Positions 35,227 through 44,548 of a stretch of 64,000 nucleotides of DNA are shown here, in pieces. The DNA comes from Oikopleura dioica (Eukaryota; Chordata; Appendicularia; Copelata; Oikopleuridae): NCBI GenBank assembly GCA_907165135.1, contig OU015567.1, forward strand, positions 10,421,001-10,485,000, read 5' to 3'. The notes beneath the pieces were generated by a model. That model was not told the DNA's origin and searched no databases. It worked only from the letters and a program-made list of their open reading frames with translations. A program made the translations under genes and the position numbers. Positions within the stretch are counted from its first letter, which is position 1. Each line of letters begins with the position of its first letter.

Positions 35227-35687
35227 CAGGGTGGCTAATTTGGATTTGGGGGTTAGTTGGACTTGGATTGGATCCAATCCAATAAGGTTTGGATGGAATT
35301 TGGATGGCCAGGGTACCGGATTTTGTTGGGGAAAATTGGGCAATTGGGGGAAATTGGGGAATTGGACCCAATAAAAAATATCTCGCTAAACTATGCAAAG
35401 CAGGCTCATTTTCATGATAAAAATGAACAATTTCGGATAAAAAATCATTGTTTTGGCTATGTTGATCCTCTTTTCGGATAAAAAATTACTGTTTCCGTTC
35501 TTTTCAAAGCACTAAAAGCCTTGGAAAAATTGGAAATCCAATTGGATCTAATTGGAATTGGGGATTTTTGGGGAATTGGGTAATAATTGGATTGGGTTGG
35601 ATTTTGGATGGATAGTTACGACTCAAAATTTATTGGATGGAAATTGGATGGCCAGACCCCAAAATTTTGTCCAAAATAGCCACCCTG
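35227..35687. mobile_element. hAT-type MITE, copy 2
   Basis: 461 bp, same family as 13322-13854: ends CAGGGTGGCTAATTTGGA and, inverted, CAGGGTGGCTATTTTGGA, with 8-bp duplication CTTTGTAT (35219-35226 and 35688-35695). It lacks the C-rich middle of copy 1 and carries a different AT-rich centre. It lies in the space between DUSP11 and the kinase gene. Confidence 0.93.
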
Positions 35688-35705
35688 CTTTGTATCAGGT
35701 ATCAG

Positions 35706-36833
35706 TCAGTTTTGGCAAGGAGTGGATCGGGCGCCCGTCGATCTGGTCATTATCGATCGGAGGCTGAATCTACTGCGGCATTTTCTGATGATCGGACTTT
35801 GGGGCACTGAGTTTGTGAACATTTTCTTGGCCGAGAAAAATCGCTTCATCTTGGCAAACATGTGGACGGGCTCTTTGCGCTTTCGCTGATCGATGCTTAT
35901 TTCTTCATCGGTGCAGAATTTACAAAGGCTGCTTCGCACCTCGCCAAGTGCGAGGGCTTCCCAGTCGATTCCAGAAAAGAAGGGATGAGATTTGAAGCGT
36001 TCAATATCGTTTGAGAGTCGATTTTTGGGGTTTCGTTTGAGGAGGCTTTGGGTGAAGTCCTTGGAGACTTTGTCCATGCTTGCAGGGTAGACAAGAGTCT
36101 TCTTTTGTTCGCGGGTAAGATCGGAGGAAGTTCGACCCTCGTAAGGAACGTATCCAGCGAGAAGCTCGAAGGCCATAACGCCGAGGGACCACCAGTCTGC
36201 TTGGAAGTCGTGTCCTTTGATTTGCAGACTTTCGGGCGCCATGTAAAGAGGAGTACCGTATCGTCCGAAAGTTTTCTCGCCTGGAAGGAGCAACTCGGCA
36301 ATTCCGAAATCAGTGAGGACCATGTGCCCATCGCTGGTTACAAGGACGTTTTCAGGTTTGATATCGTTGTGGAGTACTCCTCGGGAGTGGCAAGCTTCGA
36401 TCGCAAGAACAAGCTCGGCGAGGATCAACTTGATCTGAGATCGCGTCAGATCCTGGCTAACCATGAGCTTGTGGAGGTCCATCTGATGGTAATCCATTAC
36501 CATGCTGTAGTTCTTATCTTTGCTCTGGAACCAGTCGAGCAGTTCGACTACATAGGGCGAATCAAGGTTTCCCAAAAGGTGAGCCGATGAGAGAAAGGTG
36601 ATTTCGTTCATCAGTCTGTATCGGATCTGATCGCCACTGTATGAATTCAGGTTCTTGTGCGTTTTGATCGCATAGTATTGACCATTATTGATGTTCATCG
36701 CCTTTGTGACATTTCCATAGGAGCCATCTCCGATCTTTCCGACCTTTCGGTACTCGGATGGGTTTCCCGGTAGTGGTCTGGTCGGGTCATCTGGGAGGGT
36801 GACAATTTGTACTGGGATTCGATCTCTTGGCAT
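35706..36833 (-). CDS. Intronless AGC-like Ser/Thr protein kinase
   Basis: 375 residues from ATG 36833 to the stop at 35706, no introns, unlike its neighbours; it may be a retrogene. Kinase landmarks: glycine loop GKIGDGSYGNV (residues 32-42), AIK lysine 57, alpha-C Glu 77, catalytic loop HNDIKPEN (155-162), DFG 175-177, activation segment GRYGTPLYMAPE (190-201) and DWWSLGVMAFELL. The usual HRD arginine is Asn (HND). After the domain come FFSGIDWEALALGEVRS, an AGC-type tail start, and a basic serine-rich C-terminus. Family assignment is by fold features only; the tail lacks a recognisable hydrophobic motif. Confidence 0.85.
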   Translation of the reverse strand: MPRDRIPVQIVTLPDDPTRPLPGNPSEYRKVGKIGDGSYGNVTKAMNINNGQYYAIKTHKNLNSYSGDQIRYRLMNEITFLSSAHLLGNLDSPYVVELLDWFQSKDKNYSMVMDYHQMDLHKLMVSQDLTRSQIKLILAELVLAIEACHSRGVLHNDIKPENVLVTSDGHMVLTDFGIAELLLPGEKTFGRYGTPLYMAPESLQIKGHDFQADWWSLGVMAFELLAGYVPYEGRTSSDLTREQKKTLVYPASMDKVSKDFTQSLLKRNPKNRLSNDIERFKSHPFFSGIDWEALALGEVRSSLCKFCTDEEISIDQRKRKEPVHMFAKMKRFFSAKKMFTNSVPQSPIIRKCRSRFSLRSIMTRSTGARSTPCQN

Positions 36834-36952
36834 TTTCTGGTGTCTTCTGCTGGAAATCTCTGGAAGTCTTCTGTAGTTGTTGTATCAAAGTGTAATTAAA
36901 AACAAATCGTTGATTGCTTTGAGTGAGAGAAATTAGTTCTATTTCTTTTTGA

Positions 36953-37295
36953 TCAGTTGCTGACTCTTATGCTCTTTATAAAGAAAATGTGGCGCGCGCG
37001 CGTCTGATGAGGGCAGTGGCGAGCAACGATTCTGAGAGAGTCCAGATTGCGCTGGATGGCGAATTCGTGGACCACCAAGAGCCCTTCGACCTTGTCATCC
37101 TGATCCTTCAGACCTGTTGAAATCAGGCCAAGTGTCAATTACCGGTAGTAAACGAAGAGCGTAAAAAGCATTGAAAAGAAAAAGTTGTTGAAGCTTGTGG
37201 TAGGCACTTAGGAAAGGTGACGTTAAATAATGGGTATCAACCCCTTCAGTCAGGTCATCAATCATATTTATGTCCGCAGGAGCATTTGGAGTCAT
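36953..37295 (-). CDS. Hypothetical protein, possibly frame-broken
   Basis: ATG 37295 starts MTPNAPADINMIDDLTEG and stays open to 37095; a second open frame overlaps and continues VEGLLVVHEFAIQRNLDSLR to a stop at 36953. No normal-length intron joins them; a single-base change near 37100-37140 would. I do not recognise the product. Upstream of the kinase gene on the same strand. Confidence 0.3.
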
Positions 37296-37309
37296 TTTCG
37301 CACACAATC

Positions 37310-40300
37310 AGCATGAAATTAGGGCAGTTATCACATTGACAAAGCTTAAATGACGCATCAACAAAATGGAAGGCACAAAAATATAATTAATTAGAGGTCT
37401 TCAAAAGATAAGTAAGTTCTTTGAGTCTTTGGAATTTCCGTTTTTCCTCTTCTACCTAAGCGTTGCAAAAATTCCTGAGGACTCTCTCATAAACCTACCG
37501 CGAAAGCTGAATCATCCTTGATTTTTATGATTTTCCTTTACAGAGTTGATTAACGATCATAAATTGATTAGTGGGCAGGTTTGGGAAAATAACAACTTTG
37601 CCATTTCTGAGTGTTTTTCCTTCTATTTTTATAGCGAAGAAAAGGATAATTTTTCCATGATAAATCTGGAGGGGCATCGTTATTGAACTTGAAGGTAGGC
37701 CTCCCCTGAAGTGTAACATGCGATGCATCATGAATTCATTACTCATTATCGGTGCCCTAGAAAGCTGCACCCGACAAAATTCATCGCCTCTGAATCATCG
37801 GAATGTCCGACTTCAAGGCCACGTCACATTCTTTTAAAACGAACGTGGGAAAATTATGATTTACTACGCCCTTTCATGAATCAGTTGAAGTCAAACAGAA
37901 AGCAACTCGGAACAAATGAGATAAGTCGGACACTCACTTCGCACCCGGAAGCGGCGGCAAAACACCTTTACACATTTTTTATTACAGAGAAGCGCTAATG
38001 GGCGTCGTCACGTAAGGGTTAGCGTAAGCGTGCATTCCAAACTGGGTGAGTAGCGATTCCTTGTTTCGAAAATCAAGAGGGGTCGCCTTTGTGTCCAAGG
38101 ATCAACGCGTTGTTGTTTGCTTTTGCGACTGAACGTATCAAAGTTTAATGTTTGGACACTGCCTTGGCTACTTTTAAAAGCCGTGGAAACGATTTGACAT
38201 CATTTTTCAGACTCTGAGCTTTAGTTAAATCTAATGGAAATGATGTTACGTTACTCTACTCTACTTGGGTTCCCTGAGTTTATCCTGATAGTTGCGCAAA
38301 CTTTAATAATTGCAGTTCAAATTGAACAAAAACTGAATTCTGCTGTGACGCTCTTCCGGCTGATCTTCCTGAAAATATGCATGTCGCGAAAAATACGAAA
38401 TTAGCAGGCACTCGTTTAGACTCGATACGTAAGGGCGTTGAACTTTTCAAAACTAATTGAACGCTTTATGTTGGCAGAAAATGGCAGCGGGCGGAGGATC
38501 AAGCGCTGGCTACTCGACGTCACCGTGACGTCACGTTAGAAGTCCCAAATCTGAAACAGATTTGTTTAACGTGTCCCAAAACAGAAAATGTCAATATTTG
38601 GGCGAAGGGCTCTTCCGTTACGATTTCAAATACAATTAAATCGGGCACGCAATGTCTTAATTTCGACAAAAGTCGCGCAGGGTCGCTCAATTTTCTGTAA
38701 CAGAGGGTCAGTTTGAGTTTTGCAATTTTTTATGATCCACTGGATCTAAAAGATCAGTGATCTTTCAAACGAGTTCAGAGCGAGTTGCAAATTTCTTCGT
38801 TGATGATGATATTTCAACAGATCAAATATGAACTCTTCTATCAATGATGATCATTTTTTCAGACTTTGGCGAAAAACAGCAGCGTTTACCAAGAAGTCGA
38901 TTAAACAAATGCAAACCGAATATGCAATAAGCTATCTAATCAAATATTTGACAATCAGCCGGCAGAATCTGAATATTATCAGTTTCGATAAAAAACAGTC
39001 TGACTAGACAGTTTTCTCGTTGTTTCTTTAATGAGCCTCTTTTAATAAGTTGAGTTATTTGCGTTGTTTCAAGGTTGAGACCAGGCCTTTTATATTTCTT
39101 GTCTCGCTTTAATCTCTCCCGATTGCCAATTGGGAAAATCATAATGAGCACTTCGCTTAAAAATCCTATTTAGGGCACCATTTTGCAAATGAAGCAACCA
39201 AAGATTCTCACTACAGACGCTGTCGCCGTCGGTCTTGAATCACCCGGCTGGACCGACAATGGGAATTTACTCATCCTTAGGCAGACAGAATACACGACTA
39301 GTTATACTGATATTCTATATGTGGTAAGATTTGTGCTAAATTAAAATGAAAATTTGAGACTTGGTAAATGAGAATAAATTTCGATGATCGAATTTTTCAT
39401 CCTCTCTCGTGGTATGTCTTTCATTGGAATGAGCACATTTAATATTGTATATTCTGCATAAACGGCATTAATATAATAATATCATATGATACTTGATGAA
39501 CAGCCCCAAAAGTTCATTAATTATCGACTCGTTTGCGGTCATCTTCAGAAGTGCGCGTATCTCATAAACAATTAAAGCTTCCATTCTTATGACGGTGCGC
39601 ATCCGATGAAATATAAATTATCCACGAACGTATGCTTTCAAAGAGCTACGTAAAAAGCGTTGTGACATCACAGGAAGATTATAATCACGTGGCTCGCTTG
39701 GCGAAAATTAATAGATGGAACGCTACGTGCTTTAAAACTTTTGTCACGCATAATCGCCTCGTAAGACTGGGTTTGTCAGAAGTTTTTCTTCCTGAAAGAA
39801 GGCCTTTTTATGAAAGGAATTTTTAACAACCATCATTATTGACCTTGAAAAGAACAGCATTTTCAGCGTGTTTGTTTTGAAATGTGTTTTGGTAACCAGC
39901 TATCGAATATTCAGCTTTCCAGATAGTTTAAATTGAATTTACCAAACAATAAATCACATGAGTCGAGATCAAAAGACGATCATCTTCTCAACTTCTCAAT
40001 AAATCAACTATCCGTGACCCTGATTCTTCGAAAAGACTGAGTGAGAAAATGAACGCTTGAATTTTAGTGAATAGACGTTGTTTTTAGAAGAAGTTCAAAT
40101 TGTGCTAACGTCACTTTCGAAATGGTAAATATTCTTCAGCGGTTAAAATTTCTAGTTCCGGAGTTTGCACATGCGTGATCTCAGAGAATCTAAAATACGG
40201 AATTTATTGAAAAAGATACCGTTACAGTTGACTCGCACAATCGTACATCGAAAAATTTAGATTCGATATTGCTGCGGGAAATAATATTATTATCGACCTT

Positions 40301-40540
40301 TAAGGTCGATGCTCTCATTTAGCAAAGAAAAGATGTATTTTCAATTCTGGATTTTAGAGTGTCACAAAAGATAGAGCACGGCGAGACCACCGTGTTTACG
40401 ATGAAAGTTTCTTCAAGACATTGACCTCCTGGGATCAACGTCCTTTAGAAAAAGATATTTTGCGACAATGTTTATTTCAAAAATTTCCAATGATTACAAG
40501 GCAGAAATATATAGTCTATATAATATAGAAATAAAATTTT
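37310..40540. other. About 3.2 kb without a supportable gene
   Basis: AT-rich sequence with only short frames, none with domain-like content, splice support or homology that I recognise (the longest, 37723-37998 and 39632-39826, look random). A 17-codon stretch at 39190-39320 reads acceptably but has no partner exon. No tRNA, repeat array or mobile-element end found. Confidence 0.5.
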
Positions 40541-40549
40541 AATCGAGTC

Positions 40550-42694
40550 TTAGAACTCCATCGACTGGTTTTGTCTCCGTCGACTTTGACCACTTGTTCG
40601 GCTGTTGATGGAAGTGGCGAAGGGAAGCTCTTCTGGTCGAGGGAAGTCTTCGGTGGTATGGTCGACCATCGTGATGCTTGTCTGGCTTTGGGTGAATCTT
40701 CTATGAGAACGAATAAAACTATTGTTTGACACTTATAAGCACCTGTTGTTAGCACCGCCAGTAATCTGAGCAGTTGGCGCGCCCCCTTCGTGAATAACTG
40801 CCCGGTCGCAGCGAACTGCGAGGTCAGTCTGCGAAAATGACTCGGACTCAGTTTCTGATGAAATTGCACCTCCATCTTCAACGCCAGCTCGACTAAAGAA
40901 AACGTCAGATTCTCAATAAACAGCTAGACTTACGGAGTTAATCCGGAAACGAGCTTCTCGAGTCCAGTGAAGCGAACTTGAGTACCGCCAGTTCTGGTGC
41001 CGAGGACGTCGCCTTTCAGGAGAGTGGTTTCTTTTGTTTTTGCCTGAACAGATCGCCTGACAATTTTTCATGAGAATGTTTACTTACGTTAGCCTCCTGG
41101 TGAGTTAGAAGATAATTCTCGACCTTGAGGAGATCTTCGAATTGCGGCACATTGACGTTCTTTCGATTGGCGTCCTTGCTCTATTTTTGTTATAAAATCG
41201 ATCATAATTAAGGTGCTTTACCTTGGTGAATTTGGCGGAGAGAGCCTTCATAATTTTCGAGGCAACGCTCGAGTCAGATCCAGTGCGTTTCGCGGTAACA
41301 GGATTCTGAAAGAGAATTTAGACGCCGGAATTCGTCGATGTCGCTCGCATCTTTAATTAAATTCGCGATGATTACCTGATGAATGGTTCCTTGCACTTCC
41401 GTCTCAGACGGAGTATGAGCGAGCATTCGACACTTGTCAGCTGATCGTGAACGACGTCGAACCGCAATATTCTGCGTTGTCTAAAAGATGATTTATCGTT
41501 TTTATATGTTGTTCTTTGCTCACCTCGTTTCGGGGATTGAGCGAGCTGCGAGAGTTTCCCTTGCGTCCTCTCAATTGCTTGAGGACACTTGTCTCACTAC
41601 CGGCTGGTGAGCGAACATTGGTGATGCCCTTGAGCGAGAATCCTGAGTTTCCACCAGGGCTTTTGACAGGAGCCTCAAGAGGTTCCGCTGGCTGCTTTTT
41701 CGTTTCAGAATTGGTCCGTTTTCGCTAAATTGAAAGAATTAACGATTGATTCTCGCTTGAGTCTTACTTCAAGTCGAGCTGCGTCCAAATGCTGCTGGTA
41801 ATCCATTGTGTTTGTATCACCCCGGGTGCTGACTGCTGGAGTTCTTGGCGCGTTTTGGAAGAGAATGCTCTTCAAAATATTGAGGTTTTTGACAATGAAT
41901 ATTCTTACCTTTAGCTGCTTCATTTTTTCTTCCTGGGCAGCCTTACGAGCTTTTGATTTCTCCTCAAGCTCTCGAACTTTTCTTGAGTTTTCCAACTCCA
42001 ACTTGCGCTTGGCATCTTCAATCTGGCGCTTAGCGTTCATTTCAATCGCCTTTTTGGTTCTGTTTTCGCTTTCAAGCTTGCTCGACATCATCTTGAATTA
42101 CTCGTTAAATAAGATAAATAATTACTGAATCAAACCTGCATCTCGGCTTCAGTCTCCTTCTTGTCTAGTTCGTAAACCCGCTGAGCTTCCATCAACGCTC
42201 GGTTTTTCTTCTCAAGGCGTCGATTGTCCTTGCTCAATCGCTCGTTATCGCCTTCCAGTTTTTCATTCTGCGGCTCAAGGATTCGGAGCTTGTTCAAAGT
42301 CTCCGTGTTTTCCCGCTGCATGTGGTTGAGCTTCTTTCGCAAAATCGACACTGGTGTCTCAAGCTGATCATTGAATGCTTCCCGGCGTTCCATTCGCAGC
42401 CTATGATTTAAATGATTAACTTTATCTGAAACACTGTATTTAATCATTAAAAAGGGTACTTACTTGACCGTATCCATCAAGTTCATGAGCATTTCTTTGT
42501 TGTCGATTGTAAAGCCTTCCATCGATGGAATCTCAGGAAGCCAGACCTGATGCTTTCTTGGTGCCTTCAATAAATAATTATTATTATTTGTATTATACAA
42601 GTTTTCTCAGCCTAAAGCTACCTACTTGACGTTTGTAGCCCATTGAACGTTTTCCAAACGAAGCAGATGGAATAATTGGTTCGTCAGTTTCCAT
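40550..42694 (-). CDS. KIF23: MKLP1/KIF23 homologue lacking the motor domain
   Basis: KIF23 with RACGAP1 forms centralspindlin, needed for midzone assembly and cytokinesis. Multi-exon minus-strand gene, ATG 42694 (METDEPIIPSASFGKR), introns about 40-60 nt. Order: the neck region (HQVWLPEIPSMEGFTID), a coiled coil (NDQLETPVSILRKKL to about 41900), a serine/basic linker, then the C-terminal Arf6-binding/tail region with RRRSRSADK, VENYLLTHQEA, LLKGDVLGTRTGGTQVRFTGLE and a tail with ETESESF. Each block aligns in order to vertebrate KIF23 from just after the motor to the C-terminus. The motor (P-loop, switch motifs) is not present; only 38 bp separate this ATG from another frame upstream. Either a truncated paralog, a split gene, or a rearrangement. 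Confidence 0.8.
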
Positions 42695-42735
42695 TTTTCA
42701 AACCTTTAAATTTCGATGAAATCTTCGAATGAGAA

Positions 42736-43011
42736 TCATTGGTCAATAACAACACTTCCCTCTTGGCGTGTTCTAGAACCCTTGAAATCTTCCGTCGATT
42801 CTTGCGCCAGCCTGGGAGGCCTGGTCGAAGTCAACCGCAAATCCGAATATTTCCACAGTCGCATAAGGAGCTTGATTAATTCGTAGATGCGACCGGGCGA
42901 CCTGTCAGATACAACCGCGCCGACCTTTTCAATGTGGCACCATTTGGATTTGTTGTCGCTGACTACCGACCACCACGAAATTGCCATAATTAGGAAGCTC
43001 AAACATTCCAT
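42736..43011 (-). CDS. Hypothetical 91-residue protein upstream of the KIF23 tail
   Basis: ATG 43011 to stop at 42736: MECLSFLIMAISWWSVV, then IEKVGAVVSDRSPGRIYELIKLL and a basic C-terminus. It shows no kinesin motor motif. It lies 41 bp upstream of the KIF23-like ATG on the same strand, an operon-like distance. Not recognised. Confidence 0.4.
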   Translation of the reverse strand: MECLSFLIMAISWWSVVSDNKSKWCHIEKVGAVVSDRSPGRIYELIKLLMRLWKYSDLRLTSTRPPRLAQESTEDFKGSRTRQEGSVVIDQ

Positions 43012-43382
43012 TCCGGTTACCTCGGGTAACTGCTAAAATTTTGAAAACGGCCGTGACCCTAAGGTCATCTCGAAATTTCTTCAAGACTCATGCGATCTGT
43101 TAGCAAAATACACAAGATGGCTCATTCTGATCACGGGTCAACTTTATAGCGCACGCCTGCGGTAGAATTTTCTCGAATCGAAATCCTTTGTTAATGTCGT
43201 TTCAATTTCGAAATCAGCCTGCTTTATTGAGCCCGCTTTGTTTTTTCAATTTCATAAATTCCTTTTATGATCGTACTTCAAATAAATTAATGTTCAACAA
43301 AAGACAATACAAGCTTATCTATAAGAATACGTGCTAAAATCATTGCTGGAATAATCTTGATGTCAGGAGAACATTCCAATTA

Positions 43383-43860
43383 GACGAATTTCAATAAGAA
43401 ATTTTCGGGCAAAAATGACCCCCTTTTTATGTGCTCATCTGAAAGAGCGTAAAAGTTGTGCTAGAAAAATATTTTTTTGCCTAGGGGCATAAATTATGAC
43501 TCATAGGCCCGATTGAAAAATTACAAACTCCCCCTAAATAGCCCCAGGGAACTTATTTTTCGGGAGATTTTGACGTCATTGGAATCCTCAGGACTCAAGC
43601 TTTTGGCGGACCCCTTAACCGCGGCCAACCACCCGGTTAACCGCGTGGTAAACCGCGGTTCATTTCTCAAGGTACAGTATATATGCAAATATACATACCA
43701 ATCGACTTATTTTTCGATGCTGCATTCATTTTTGACCAAAAGATAAACCAACCGGGTGGTTAACCGCCCGGTTGACCATTGCTGATGAAAATTTTTCAAA
43801 AAAAAAATTTTTTCAAGAATTTTTTTCAAGAATTTTTTTTTTGAATTGAATTTTTTTTTT
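43383..43860. repeat. Left outer inverted repeat of the DNA transposon
   Basis: Matches 47871-48329 inverted. It contains clustered GGTTAACC and CCGCGGTT motifs (43615-43665 and 43745-43780), good candidates for transposase-binding sites. A frame crossing it occurs in both copies and is a shadow. Confidence 0.9.
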
Positions 43861-43861
43861 A

Positions 43862-44280
43862 AAATTTTTCATAACTGAAAAACTTTCAAAACTGAAAAAC
43901 TTTCAAGGCTGAAAAACTTTCAAAACTGAAAATTTTTCAAAACTGAAAAACTTTCAAAACTGTAAGACTTTCAAAACTGAAAAATTTTCAAAACTGAAAA
44001 ATTTTCAAAACTGAAGATTTTTCAAGGCTGAAAAACTTTCAAAACTGAAAATTTTTCAAAACTGAAAATCTTTCAAAACTGAAAAACTTTCAAAACTGAA
44101 CAACTTTCAAAACTGAAAAATTTTCAAAACTGAAAAAGTTTCAAAACTGAAAAATTTCAAAACTGAAAATTTTTCAAAGTGAAAAACTTTCAAAACTTTA
44201 AAATTTTCAGAACTGAAAAACTTTCAAAACTGAAAAATTTTCAAAACTGAAAAAGTTCCAAAACTGAAAAAATTTCAGAG
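43862..44280. repeat. 17-bp minisatellite in the left inverted repeat
   Basis: About 24 units of ACTGAAAAACTTTCAAA with point variants. The mirror array is at 47571-47860. The two arrays are inverted relative to each other, so the whole element can fold back. Confidence 0.9.
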
Positions 44281-44320
44281 ATTTTAATTTTAAAAAATCT
44301 CAATAAGTGGTTATTTTTTA

Positions 44321-44460
44321 AAATGAGTCATCGCGCTCAGGGCGCTTCGCGCAAGAGGCTGTGATTCGCCCGCCTCTAGGCTCTTTTTCGAAATGAGTCA
44401 GCGCGCTTAGGGCGCTTCGCGCAAGAGGCTGTTATTCGCCCGCCTCTAGGCTCTTTTTCG
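44321..44460. repeat. 70-bp direct duplication upstream of the transposase
   Basis: Units 44321-44390 and 44391-44460 differ at about four bases. Each has GGGCGCTTCGCGC and CGCCCGCCTCTAGG. The position just before the transposase ATG suggests a promoter or regulatory role. Confidence 0.85.
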
Positions 44461-44548
44461 ATAGAGAGCGTTACTGCGAGACTGCCTGGCTATTTCTCTT
44501 CCTTCTGTTGTTTTTGTGGAATAATTTTAAAGCTAGGATTTTCAGATA

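Noticed and set aside
38000-40500. Several 60-70-residue frames and a 17-codon stretch at 39190
   Set aside because: No protein-like composition, homology or paired exons.
43513-43746. Conserved 70-77-residue frame present in both inverted repeats (also 47925-48140)
   Set aside because: It repeats because the DNA repeats; composition is random and no splice or start support exists.
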